Source of the DNA: Zooshikella sp050749885
Lineage (GTDB): Bacteria > Pseudomonadota > Gammaproteobacteria > Pseudomonadales > Zooshikellaceae
Assembly (NCBI RefSeq): GCF_050749885.1
Contig: NZ_JBOIUB010000004.1
Coordinates: 248,001 to 312,000 of the forward strand
DNA length: 64,000 bases
Reading direction: 5' to 3'
The notes under the pieces were generated by a model that was not told the DNA's origin, made no database searches, and was given only the letters and a program-made list of their open reading frames with translations. Made by a program: the position numbers and the translations under genes. This document shows, in pieces, positions 1-10,063 of the stretch (position 1 is the first letter of the stretch; each line of letters begins with the position of its first letter).

Positions 1-1
1 A

Positions 2-421
2 CCAGAAAGTAGCAAAATGGGTGCTAGCTATTGGCGTACAATCCAAGACGTGAAGCAAGTTGTAAACAAAGCTCTTGAAAATGCACGAGTAGCAGGCAAG
101 ATTGGTGGTAGCTTAGCAGCTGAGGTTGAGTTGTATTGCTCGCCAGACCTTAAGATGGAATTAAGTAAGCTAGGCGATGAACTACGTTTTGCACTGATTA
201 CATCATCAGCCTCTCTTCTGGATATCGATAATGCACCAGCTGATGCCGTTGCCACAGAGTTTGATGGCTTATCTGTTTCCGTTAAGCCTTCAGCTCATAA
301 TAAATGTGTGCGTTGCTGGCATCAGCGGGAAGATGTGGGTCAACATCATGATCATCCTGAGCTTTGTGGTCGATGTGTAGACAACGTCACAGGCAGTGGT
401 GAACATCGCCAGTATTGTTGA
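2..421 (+). CDS. ileS: Isoleucyl-tRNA synthetase, C-terminal end (5' truncated by window)
   Basis: This is the 3' end of the class I aminoacyl-tRNA synthetase that charges tRNA-Ile in the cytoplasm. The frame is open from base 2 to the TGA at 419-421, so about 139 C-terminal residues are present. The last 40 residues hold a zinc-binding knuckle, with a CxxC pair (CVRC) followed by HHDHPELCGRC, as in the C-terminal zinc finger of IleS. The catalytic HIGH and KMSKS regions lie upstream of the window. The neighbours lspA, fkpB and ispH follow in the order known from Pseudomonas and E. coli, which supports the call. A terminator separates it from lspA, so lspA probably also has its own promoter. 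Confidence 0.93.
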   Translation, partial: PESSKMGASYWRTIQDVKQVVNKALENARVAGKIGGSLAAEVELYCSPDLKMELSKLGDELRFALITSSASLLDIDNAPADAVATEFDGLSVSVKPSAHNKCVRCWHQREDVGQHHDHPELCGRCVDNVTGSGEHRQYC

Positions 422-457
422 TCTCAGCATTGAGACATTATTGTTTCAGCATAAAAT

Positions 458-490
458 GGGGCTTTCTCCTAAGGGAGAGCCCCTTTTTTA
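458..490 (+). terminator. Rho-independent terminator after ileS
   Basis: A GGGGC arm at 458-462 pairs with GCCCC at 479-483, and the stem continues through the CTCC/GGAG region. A run of seven T follows at 484-490. It sits 37 bases after the ileS stop and ends about 30 bases before lspA. Confidence 0.85.
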
Positions 491-522
491 CTTAAGTACG
501 ATGACTTAGGACTAGACGAATA

Positions 523-1017
523 ATGGAGCAAGCATTGAATCCAGAAAAAGGTATGCTGCACTGGCTGTGGCTATCTGTATTGGTCATTATTTTGGACCAA
601 GCATCAAAAGCGTTTGTACAGAGTCAGCTTGAAATGCATGAGTTTGTTCCTGTGTTACCTGTTTTTGGGTTTACCTTAGCGTATAACACGGGTGCTGCGT
701 TTAGCTTTTTGAGTGAAGCTTCAGGTTGGCAACGTTGGTTTTTTAGTTTGATAGCGTGTGGAGTGAGTGCATTATTAATTTTTTGGCTTAAACAGCTACC
801 CAAAAATGATCGCTGGCAGGCTGCGGCTTTTGCACTTCTCTTAGGCGGAGCGCTTGGAAATCTTTATGATCGCTTGGTACTTGGTCACGTAGTAGACTTT
901 ATTTTGGTTCATTGGGAAAACCATATGTTTCCTGCGTTTAATATTGCAGATAGTGCCATTACTATTGGTGCTTTTATCTTGATTATTGATTTATTCCGTA
1001 AACCCTCTCGTCAATGA
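523..1017 (+). CDS. lspA: Lipoprotein signal peptidase (signal peptidase II)
   Basis: LspA is the inner-membrane aspartyl protease that removes the signal peptide of prolipoproteins after the lipobox cysteine has been diacylated. The 164-residue length is typical. Four hydrophobic segments are visible, at about residues 12-30, 72-90, 98-115 and 140-158. The catalytic aspartates are D125 in the VVDF motif and D143 in NIADSA. The conserved YNTGAAFS and GNLYDR motifs are also present. fkpB follows 14 bases downstream. Likely substrates in this window are BamD and the lipoprotein adaptor at 45554. Confidence 0.96.
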   Translation: MEQALNPEKGMLHWLWLSVLVIILDQASKAFVQSQLEMHEFVPVLPVFGFTLAYNTGAAFSFLSEASGWQRWFFSLIACGVSALLIFWLKQLPKNDRWQAAAFALLLGGALGNLYDRLVLGHVVDFILVHWENHMFPAFNIADSAITIGAFILIIDLFRKPSRQ

Positions 1018-1031
1018 AAGGAGGTGTGTAG

Positions 1032-1538
1032 ATGCCAACGTCGAGTCGTGAAATGAGTGAAGATGTTACGGCTAAGGAAGAAACTAGAGTAAACCGGATT
1101 CATGCTCGGAGTGTTGTTGAGCTGCACTTTGCCCTTAAGCTAGATGATGGTTCAGTGGTTGATTCAACATTTGAAAAACAATCTGCAACGTTTACGATGG
1201 GAGATGGCAACTTACTGCCTGGGTTTGAACAGGTATTATTGGGATTACCTGAGGGTGTTAGACAAGCGTTTTTAATAAAGCCTGAGCAAGGTTTTGGCAT
1301 ACCTAATCCAAATAATGTCCAAAAAATAAAGCGCGAGCAGTTTGGTCAAGAGATGGCGTTAACTGAAGGGCTTATGGTGTCATTTGCTGATGCTAATAAA
1401 GCGGAATTACCCGGAATAATAAAGTCATTTGACGAACAATGGGTGTGGGTTGATTTTAATCATCCGCTAGCAGGTAAAACCCTTACTTTCGATGTGCAGA
1501 TAATTTCTGTACGACAACCAGACCAGGTGAGTGACTAG
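1032..1538 (+). CDS. fkpB: FKBP-type peptidyl-prolyl isomerase (SlpA/FkpB family)
   Basis: This is a small cytoplasmic FK506-binding-type prolyl isomerase of the SlpA subfamily. Family hallmarks are LDDGSVVDST, the LLPGFEQVLLGL stretch and the insert-in-flap end NHPLAGKTLTFDV. The protein has 168 residues, slightly longer than usual because of an N-terminal extension of about 25 residues. The ATG at 1032 follows a near-perfect Shine-Dalgarno (AAAGGAGGTG, 1017-1026), which decides the start. A second ATG at 1053 lacks a comparable site. It lies between lspA and ispH, 2 bases before ispH, so all three are probably co-transcribed. Confidence 0.93.
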   Translation: MPTSSREMSEDVTAKEETRVNRIHARSVVELHFALKLDDGSVVDSTFEKQSATFTMGDGNLLPGFEQVLLGLPEGVRQAFLIKPEQGFGIPNPNNVQKIKREQFGQEMALTEGLMVSFADANKAELPGIIKSFDEQWVWVDFNHPLAGKTLTFDVQIISVRQPDQVSD

Positions 1539-1540
1539 CG

Positions 1541-2500
1541 ATGACTTTTTCAGTGAAATTAGCAAATCCTCGTGGCTTTTGTGCTGGTGTTGATCGAGCT
1601 ATAGCCATTGTTAATAGAGCATTGGAGCTATTTGAGCCACCCATCTACGTACGTCATGAAGTTGTTCATAACAAATTTGTGGTGGATGATTTACGGGCTC
1701 GTGGTGCAGTATTTGTTGATGAGCTGGATGAAGTACCTAATGGTATGATTGTTATTTTTAGCGCTCATGGTGTATCAAAAGCTGTTCAGCAACAAGCAAA
1801 AGCAAGAGGGCTAAAAGTTTTTGATGCGACCTGTCCATTAGTGACAAAAGTTCATATGGAAGTGGCTCGTTATAGTAGGGATGGTTATGAGTGCATATTG
1901 ATTGGTCATAATGGTCATCCAGAAGTTGAGGGAACAATGGGCCAGTTCGATCACAGTTTTGGTGGCCGTATCTATTTGGTTGAAAACGAAAGAGATGTTG
2001 AGAAGTTACTGATCGATAATCCTGAAAAATTAGCTTACGTAACGCAGACCACACTATCGATGGATGATACTGCAAAAGTCATTGATGCATTGCGGGAGAG
2101 GTTTCCATTCATTAAAGGTCCCCGTAAAGATGATATTTGTTATGCCACCCAAAATCGCCAAGATGCAGTTAAAACACTGGCTAAGGATTGTGATTTAGTG
2201 TTGGTGGTAGGCTCGCCTAATAGCTCTAACTCTAATCGGTTGAGAGAACTGGCTGAGCGTATGGGCGCTCAAGCGTATCTTATTGATACAGCCGATGAAA
2301 TTAGTGAACATTGGTTGAAAGATAAATCAACGGTGGGTATTACCGCTGGAGCATCTGCACCTGAAGTGCTTGTAAAAAATGTTATTGATCGTCTGCAAGT
2401 TCTGGGTGCAAAAGGAAATCCCAATGAGCTACTAGGCAGAGAGGAAAATGTTGTATTTTCAATGCCTAGAGAGCTTAGAGTAAAAATGGTTGATGATTAA
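1541..2500 (+). CDS. ispH: 4-hydroxy-3-methylbut-2-enyl diphosphate reductase
   Basis: IspH (LytB) is the last enzyme of the MEP isoprenoid pathway. It reduces HMBPP to IPP and DMAPP with a [4Fe-4S] cluster. The three cluster cysteines are visible as C14 (GFCAG), C98 (ATCPLVTKVH) and C200 (ICYATQNRQ). Substrate-binding histidines are H43 (HEVVHN) and H126, and the catalytic glutamate is E128 in GHPEVEGT. The SNSNRL motif is present near residue 225. At 319 residues it is full length. It is the last gene of the conserved lspA-fkpB-ispH block. The type IV pilus minor-pilin operon follows after an AT-rich gap, as in Pseudomonas. Confidence 0.97.
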   Translation: MTFSVKLANPRGFCAGVDRAIAIVNRALELFEPPIYVRHEVVHNKFVVDDLRARGAVFVDELDEVPNGMIVIFSAHGVSKAVQQQAKARGLKVFDATCPLVTKVHMEVARYSRDGYECILIGHNGHPEVEGTMGQFDHSFGGRIYLVENERDVEKLLIDNPEKLAYVTQTTLSMDDTAKVIDALRERFPFIKGPRKDDICYATQNRQDAVKTLAKDCDLVLVVGSPNSSNSNRLRELAERMGAQAYLIDTADEISEHWLKDKSTVGITAGASAPEVLVKNVIDRLQVLGAKGNPNELLGREENVVFSMPRELRVKMVDD

Positions 2501-3041
2501 TTATTTTCCATCGTTAAGACCCTGAATATTTACCTTACCCTTCAGTTTTTTACCGACCATTTTTTTGCCCCGCCATAAGTAAGAGTGAAAGCTATAGCTT
2601 TCGCTCAATAAATTCAAAAAAACTATCTATTTACTGTTAGTTATTATCTACTTGTAATTGTTGTTCTACTTCACGTAAATACTGTTTTTGGTATTTGTAT
2701 TAAATTAATAAATAACTCTCTTTAAAAAATATGGAACAAGTTGGCCGCTAATAATAAAAAAATTACCGCTTGTCTTTTTGAGATATTTAATTTTATTGAT
2801 CCTTTGAGTGTTTTTTTTGCTCCGTTTATCGCTCGAATTTTAATTAACTTTATGATTTTTAATAAAAAATCAAGTATTCTTTTTTGTTATTGATTGTTTT
2901 TTATTTATATTCAAATTTGTTTTTTTGTTGGTTCAATCCTTTAAAATTGATTGATTATCGGTCAATAGCCTTTCTATTACATATTTCCTGCTTCAATCTA
3001 TACTGTGTGAATAATGATGTTCTGCAAAGAAGTAAGAATAT
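2501..3041 (+). other. Intergenic region, very AT-rich, upstream of the first minor-pilin operon
   Basis: There is no convincing gene here. A 24-base inverted repeat (GAGTGAAAGC, TATA loop, GCTTTCGCTC) lies at 2583-2606. It has one G-U pair and no T-run, so it may be a weak terminator or RNA structure after ispH. From about 2620 to 3030 the sequence is strikingly AT-rich with many T and A runs. The operon promoter must lie here, but I cannot place it with confidence. I saw no clear sigma-54 GG/GC element. Confidence 0.5.
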
Positions 3042-3560
3042 ATGTTCAAAAAAAATAATGGATTTACGCTGATTGAGTTAATGGTAACGATTGTTATCTT
3101 AGCCATTTTGGTCGCAATAGCCGTTCCGTCATTTGAGAGTATTATTCGTAATTATCGACTTCAAAGTGAAGTAAATAGAATTGTAGAAAGTTTGAGTCTG
3201 GCTCGTAGTGAGGCCATTAAACGGAATGCAGTAATTCGTATGGCTAGAAATGATACCAATTGGAATCAAGGGTGGATTATATATATTGATAATACCGATG
3301 ATGCACTTACTACATACCAAGACCCCACAGGATTAACCGAGCTACAATTTTATGAAGCATCCAGTGGCGATATTACCATCGATACCAATAGTGCAGTAAA
3401 TCAACATATTAGTTTCACTGGAAGTGGACGATTAAATTTAATTACCAGCCAAATTCAAATCGCTGTTTGTGACAGTCGTGGAGCAGCTTCAGGTAACTTA
3501 ATTTCGATTAATTTGTCGGGTCAAGTGCGTGTTCAAGGAGCGACAGCTTGTAGTTTATAA
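3042..3560 (+). CDS. fimU: Type IV pilus minor pilin FimU/GspH family
   Basis: FimU is a minor pilin that helps prime the assembly of the pilus tip in the inner membrane. The class III leader is MFKKNNG, with prepilin-peptidase cleavage before F, and the mature protein begins FTLIELMV with Glu at position 5. One hydrophobic N-terminal helix is followed by a GspH-type head (LARSEAIKRNAV, and an SLSGQVRV-type C-terminal strand). It is 172 residues long. It is the first gene of an operon continuing with pilV, pilW, pilX and pilY1, the Pseudomonas fimU operon order. Its position after ispH is also the Pseudomonas one, which is why I use fimU rather than fimT. Confidence 0.85.
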   Translation: MFKKNNGFTLIELMVTIVILAILVAIAVPSFESIIRNYRLQSEVNRIVESLSLARSEAIKRNAVIRMARNDTNWNQGWIIYIDNTDDALTTYQDPTGLTELQFYEASSGDITIDTNSAVNQHISFTGSGRLNLITSQIQIAVCDSRGAASGNLISINLSGQVRVQGATACSL

Positions 3561-3573
3561 AGTGGAGTTAATT

Positions 3574-4167
3574 ATGTTTGTTAAACAGCATGGAATTTCA
3601 TTAATTGAAGTATTAATAACTGTATTAGTGCTTGGTATTGGCTTGCTTGGATTAGCAGGTTTACAGTCTGTGTCAATGAAAAATACATACCAGTCAGCAC
3701 AACGCTCTCAAGTAATGTGGTTAGCACATGAATTAGTGGAAAGAATGCGGGCAAATCCTGATGGTACTCAGGCAAATAACTACACTACGGAAGTTGCTAA
3801 ATACTCGCCAAATACAAAATGTAGTACTGCGACAAAACCCACGCCCATGTGCAGTACTTACTTTGATAAAGCTGCAGGTTCAGTAGTAACACCTAGTTCA
3901 GATTGTACTGATGAACAGATGGCTGCTTTTGATGCCTGGGAGCTATTTTGTGGTTACTCCTATGCTAATGCCACTCGTACAGACATGATTGACTCACTAT
4001 CACAAGTTGAAGCCACTGTTAGCTGTACAGATGTTGATGCAAGCAGTTCTTCACCTGATGGATTAGCTTGTTCTCCAGGGTCACTTATTTCAATAAATTT
4101 AAGTTGGAGTACACCTGATAGAGAAACCAGTACTGAATCAGCTGTAGCAATTAATGTGAGGCTTTAA
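3574..4167 (+). CDS. pilV: Type IV pilus minor pilin PilV
   Basis: This is the PilV-family prepilin. The leader MFVKQHG is followed by ISLIEVLITVLVLGIGLLGL, the highly conserved PilV N-terminal helix with Glu5. I chose the ATG at 3574 because it gives the normal short leader and has GTGGAG at 3562-3567. An upstream in-frame ATG at 3529 would overlap fimU and add 15 residues. The head domain contains several cysteines (about residues 72, 80, 92, 106, 132 and 137), probably forming disulfides in the periplasm. PilV belongs to the minor-pilin complex that carries PilY1 at the pilus tip. It sits 13 bases after fimU and 3 bases before pilW. Confidence 0.88.
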   Translation: MFVKQHGISLIEVLITVLVLGIGLLGLAGLQSVSMKNTYQSAQRSQVMWLAHELVERMRANPDGTQANNYTTEVAKYSPNTKCSTATKPTPMCSTYFDKAAGSVVTPSSDCTDEQMAAFDAWELFCGYSYANATRTDMIDSLSQVEATVSCTDVDASSSSPDGLACSPGSLISINLSWSTPDRETSTESAVAINVRL

Positions 4168-4170
4168 GAA

Positions 4171-4953
4171 ATGTTGTTAAAAAAACAATCTGGCTTATCA
4201 CTTATAGAATTAATGATTGCGCTTGTTTTAGGACTATTGCTGTTAGCGGGAGTATTACAGGTCTTTTTAGGCTCATCACAAACGTATCGATTAACGGGAG
4301 ATTTAGCGCGAGCTCAGGAAAATGGGCGATTTGCATTGGATATGTTAACTCGTGATATCAGGATGGCAGGGTATAGACATCCTGATAAGGGAGAATTAAT
4401 CGATTTTTTTATGGTTGGCGCTGATTGCCCTAATACAGATGCTTGTACTACAAATGTTTCTGGTACGGCGGGGTCTGATATTATCGCTGTTCAGTTAGAT
4501 CCAGAAGAAAATACCGACTGTTTAGGTTCTTCTGTTGGTGCTGATGATATTGTTATCAATGTTTATTCAATAGGCACGCAAACAGTTTCTGGGGTAAATA
4601 TTAGTAGTTTATTTTGTCGAGGTTGGAATGTCACGACTGATGCTTGGACTACCACATCAGCACAACCTTTAGTCGATGGAATAGAAAATATGCAAGTACT
4701 TTATGGAATTGCACCCAACGAAAAATTTATTACACGCTATGTAACAGCAGATAATGTACCTGACTGGAATAAAATTAGAGCGGTAAGAATTGGACTTTTG
4801 GTAAGCGCAGGAAACGTTACAGGAGCAGCAGAAAATAGGACTAGAGAATATATTATTTTAGATAGTGGAAGTTTATCTTTTACAGATCGGCAGGCCCGTT
4901 ATGTTTATACAACAACGGTTAATTTAAATAACTCGCTTTCGGATCAAATTTAA
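4171..4953 (+). CDS. pilW: Type IV pilus minor pilin PilW
   Basis: PilW is one of the core minor pilins of the tip-priming complex. The leader MLLKKQSG precedes LSLIELMIALVLGLLLLAGV, with Glu5 and the strongly hydrophobic helix. The conserved post-helix motif RAQENGRFALDMLTRDIRMAGYR is split around residues 47-70 and is diagnostic of PilW. The length of 260 residues is normal for the family. The C-terminal region includes RAVRIGLLV and the ending YTTTVNLNN, which matches the second PilW in this window (YTTTVQAIN). It is separated by 3 bases from pilV and 1 base from pilX. Confidence 0.9.
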   Translation: MLLKKQSGLSLIELMIALVLGLLLLAGVLQVFLGSSQTYRLTGDLARAQENGRFALDMLTRDIRMAGYRHPDKGELIDFFMVGADCPNTDACTTNVSGTAGSDIIAVQLDPEENTDCLGSSVGADDIVINVYSIGTQTVSGVNISSLFCRGWNVTTDAWTTTSAQPLVDGIENMQVLYGIAPNEKFITRYVTADNVPDWNKIRAVRIGLLVSAGNVTGAAENRTREYIILDSGSLSFTDRQARYVYTTTVNLNNSLSDQI

Positions 4954-4954
4954 A

Positions 4955-5413
4955 ATGGACAGAAGTAAACAAGAAGGTTCGGCGTTAATTGTTAGTTTAA
5001 TTATTTTGGTAATACTAACCGTTATTGCGTTTTCAGCATCAAGAACAACAACGCTGGAAGAACGTATGACTGCAAACAGCCAGAAAAAAATAGAAGCCTA
5101 TCAGACAGGTATAGCAGAATTGTCTTCGCAATTTGTTGATCTCAAAGAAAGTGGTACTACATCGCTTAATAATGCGATTAAGGCTACTGATCATAGTGAA
5201 GATTTGACAAGCAAAATGGATGACAGTACAGGAGGGATTTCAGTTTCGACAGAGGTTGAATATATTAATAAAGGTTTACCACCTCCAGGGTACTCTTTGA
5301 CCGACTTTGTTGGGTATAACTTCGAAATGAATGTGAATGTCGATATTACCAATATTGGTGCAAATTCTAATCAAACATTGGGGTTGAAGTATGCAATGGC
5401 AAAAACTCAGTAA
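4955..5413 (+). CDS. pilX: Type IV pilus minor pilin PilX
   Basis: This is a PilX-family minor pilin. The leader MDRSKQEG is followed by SALIVSLIILVILTVIAF, then the signature SASRTTTLEERMTAN, where the family keeps the LEERM stretch. Position 5 of the mature protein is Val, not Glu, as is common in PilX and in the tip pseudopilin GspK. This fits a place at the very tip, where no preceding subunit needs Glu5. It is 152 residues, a little short for PilX (usually about 170-200). Its end overlaps the next gene by 23 bases, suggesting translational coupling. Confidence 0.85.
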   Translation: MDRSKQEGSALIVSLIILVILTVIAFSASRTTTLEERMTANSQKKIEAYQTGIAELSSQFVDLKESGTTSLNNAIKATDHSEDLTSKMDDSTGGISVSTEVEYINKGLPPPGYSLTDFVGYNFEMNVNVDITNIGANSNQTLGLKYAMAKTQ

Positions 5414-5708
5414 ATATCTATTTTTACTGTTTTTCTTTACGTTGAATTTAAACGCAGAGATGATGGCGGTAGAAGAATCTGAAGAAGTCTTTATTGTTGG
5501 TTTAAAAGAAATAAAAGGAAAGCAATATATTGTTGGGAAAAGTTGTGAAGATTGTGGAGAAAAACAATTTTTAGTTGGAAAAGTAATAATTCATTACGGC
5601 AATAATAAAGCGAGCAATGTTTCTTTGATAGACACATTTAAAGGTAAATTTGCTGCCTTATTTATTGATTCAAAATCCAAGGAAGTAACCCGGGTTGTCA
5701 TATATTAA
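5391..5708 (+). CDS. Small secreted protein between pilX and pilY1 (function unknown)
   Basis: This 105-residue protein begins inside the end of pilX (ATG at 5391) in another frame. An N-terminal signal peptide is visible (MQWQKLSKYLFLLFFFTLNLNAE, cleavage near residue 22). The mature part has repeated V-G-K/L patterns (EVFIVGLKEI, QYIVGKSCEDCGEKQFLVGKV) and a CxxC pair at about residues 52-55, and it looks beta-rich. I do not recognise the family. By position it could be a PilY2 counterpart: Pseudomonas pilY2 encodes a protein of similar size, but that gene lies after pilY1. The second pilin operon has no equivalent. Pilus-tip assembly is an inference from position alone. Confidence 0.7.
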   Translation: MQWQKLSKYLFLLFFFTLNLNAEMMAVEESEEVFIVGLKEIKGKQYIVGKSCEDCGEKQFLVGKVIIHYGNNKASNVSLIDTFKGKFAALFIDSKSKEVTRVVIY

Positions 5709-5721
5709 AGGAGTTTATTCA

Positions 5722-8883
<3,162 letters not shown>

Positions 8884-8927
8884 TGCTCAGTAGTAAGAAA
8901 GAAGACAATTTAAAACCTAACCAATAC

Positions 8928-8967
8928 AATAGCCACTTCATTAGCATGGAGTGGCTATTTTGTTTTT
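8928..8967 (+). terminator. Terminator hairpin after pilY1, overlapping the selU start
   Basis: A perfect 10-bp stem (AATAGCCACT at 8928-8937 with AGTGGCTATT at 8950-8959) is followed by TTGTTTTT. It lies 45 bases after the pilY1 stop. The right arm contains the GTG start codon used for selU (8951), so the same bases could act as terminator and translation-start control. Confidence 0.75.
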
Positions 8968-10063
8968 ACTGGATGAAACACAGTGGCGCAATTTATTATT
9001 AGAAGATACCCCCTTTCTTGATGTACGTTCCCCTGCTGAGTTTGAAAAGGGGAAACTTCCTTCTTCGGTCAATCTTCCCTTGCTGGATAATGAGCAGCGC
9101 AAGCTGATAGGTACTTGTTATAAAGAGAAAGGTCAAAATGCAGCCATTACCTTAGGTTATCAGCTTGCAACGCCAGAGATTAAACAAGCAAGGATAGATA
9201 GTTGGTTGCAGTTTATTCGGCAAAATCCACATGGTGCTTTGTATTGTGCTCGGGGTGGATTGCGTTCTAAGATAACTCAGCAGTGGTTAGCTGAGACAGG
9301 TGTTGATTATCCTCGGATTGTCGGTGGTTACAAAGCGATTAGAAGCTATTTGTTAACGTGCTTGGAAAGAGAAAGCTGTTACCCATCTTTTATTGTTCTA
9401 TCAGGTTTAAGTTGTGTTGGCAAAACATCACTTTTACAACAATTTTCAGCTCATCTGGATTTAGAGGATTTGGCAAAGCACAAAGGTTCTGCCTTTGGGA
9501 CTTTAAATATGGAGCAACCTTCACAGGCTAGCTTTGAAAATGTACTGGCAATAAAGCTGATGCAACTTAAAGAAAAAAATAGTTATCCAATATTAGTTGA
9601 AGATGAGAGCCATTTAATTGGTCGCTGTGCTTTACCTAAAACATTGCAAAGTATTATGCGTCAGTCACCTTATATTGAGTTAACAGCATCCATCGAAGAG
9701 CGCATCGAAAATGCTTTTCAGGATTATATTGAAAATCGTCCCTATCCACATGAATTAGCGGCACAGCATTTAATGTCTGCTTTAACTAAAATAAAACGTC
9801 GTTTGGGTGGAAAGCGTTATTCAATGTTAAGTCGAATGATTCAAGAGGGTATGGCAAAGTATCAGTGTATGAATGATGGATCTTTACTTCGTTGTGTCAT
9901 AAAAATGATGCTAACCGAGTATTATGATCCTATGTATTATTACCATCAGCAACAATATAAAACAAAGCCTTTGTTCAAAGGGAATGCTCAAGAGGTGAGT
10001 GATTGGCTGGTGAATAATATACTCTTCACGGATCACTCAGGAAAGGAATTGCGATTAGTTTGA
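8951..10063 (+). CDS. selU: tRNA 2-selenouridine synthase
   Basis: SelU (MnmH/YbbB) replaces sulfur by selenium in 2-thiouridine at the wobble base of tRNAs for Lys, Glu and Gln, using selenophosphate. An N-terminal rhodanese domain has the catalytic C99 in YCARGGLRS. A P-loop domain follows, with a Walker A-like GLSCVGKT at residues 152-159. It is 370 residues, the usual length. The start is GTG at 8951; alternatives are non-ATG codons just downstream, and the alignment to known SelU N-termini supports a start near here. The start lies in the right arm of a terminator hairpin. It overlaps selD by 4 bases, and SelD supplies its substrate. Confidence 0.93.
   Translation: MAILFLLDETQWRNLLLEDTPFLDVRSPAEFEKGKLPSSVNLPLLDNEQRKLIGTCYKEKGQNAAITLGYQLATPEIKQARIDSWLQFIRQNPHGALYCARGGLRSKITQQWLAETGVDYPRIVGGYKAIRSYLLTCLERESCYPSFIVLSGLSCVGKTSLLQQFSAHLDLEDLAKHKGSAFGTLNMEQPSQASFENVLAIKLMQLKEKNSYPILVEDESHLIGRCALPKTLQSIMRQSPYIELTASIEERIENAFQDYIENRPYPHELAAQHLMSALTKIKRRLGGKRYSMLSRMIQEGMAKYQCMNDGSLLRCVIKMMLTEYYDPMYYYHQQQYKTKPLFKGNAQEVSDWLVNNILFTDHSGKELRLV

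Noticed and set aside
2583..2606. Strong terminator after ispH
   Set aside because: Good inverted repeat but no T-run, so listed only as part of the intergenic description.
2884..3072. Short frame upstream of the first fimU-like gene
   Set aside because: Phe/Leu/Tyr-rich translation from AT-rich DNA that overlaps the fimU start; no ribosome site and no family pattern.
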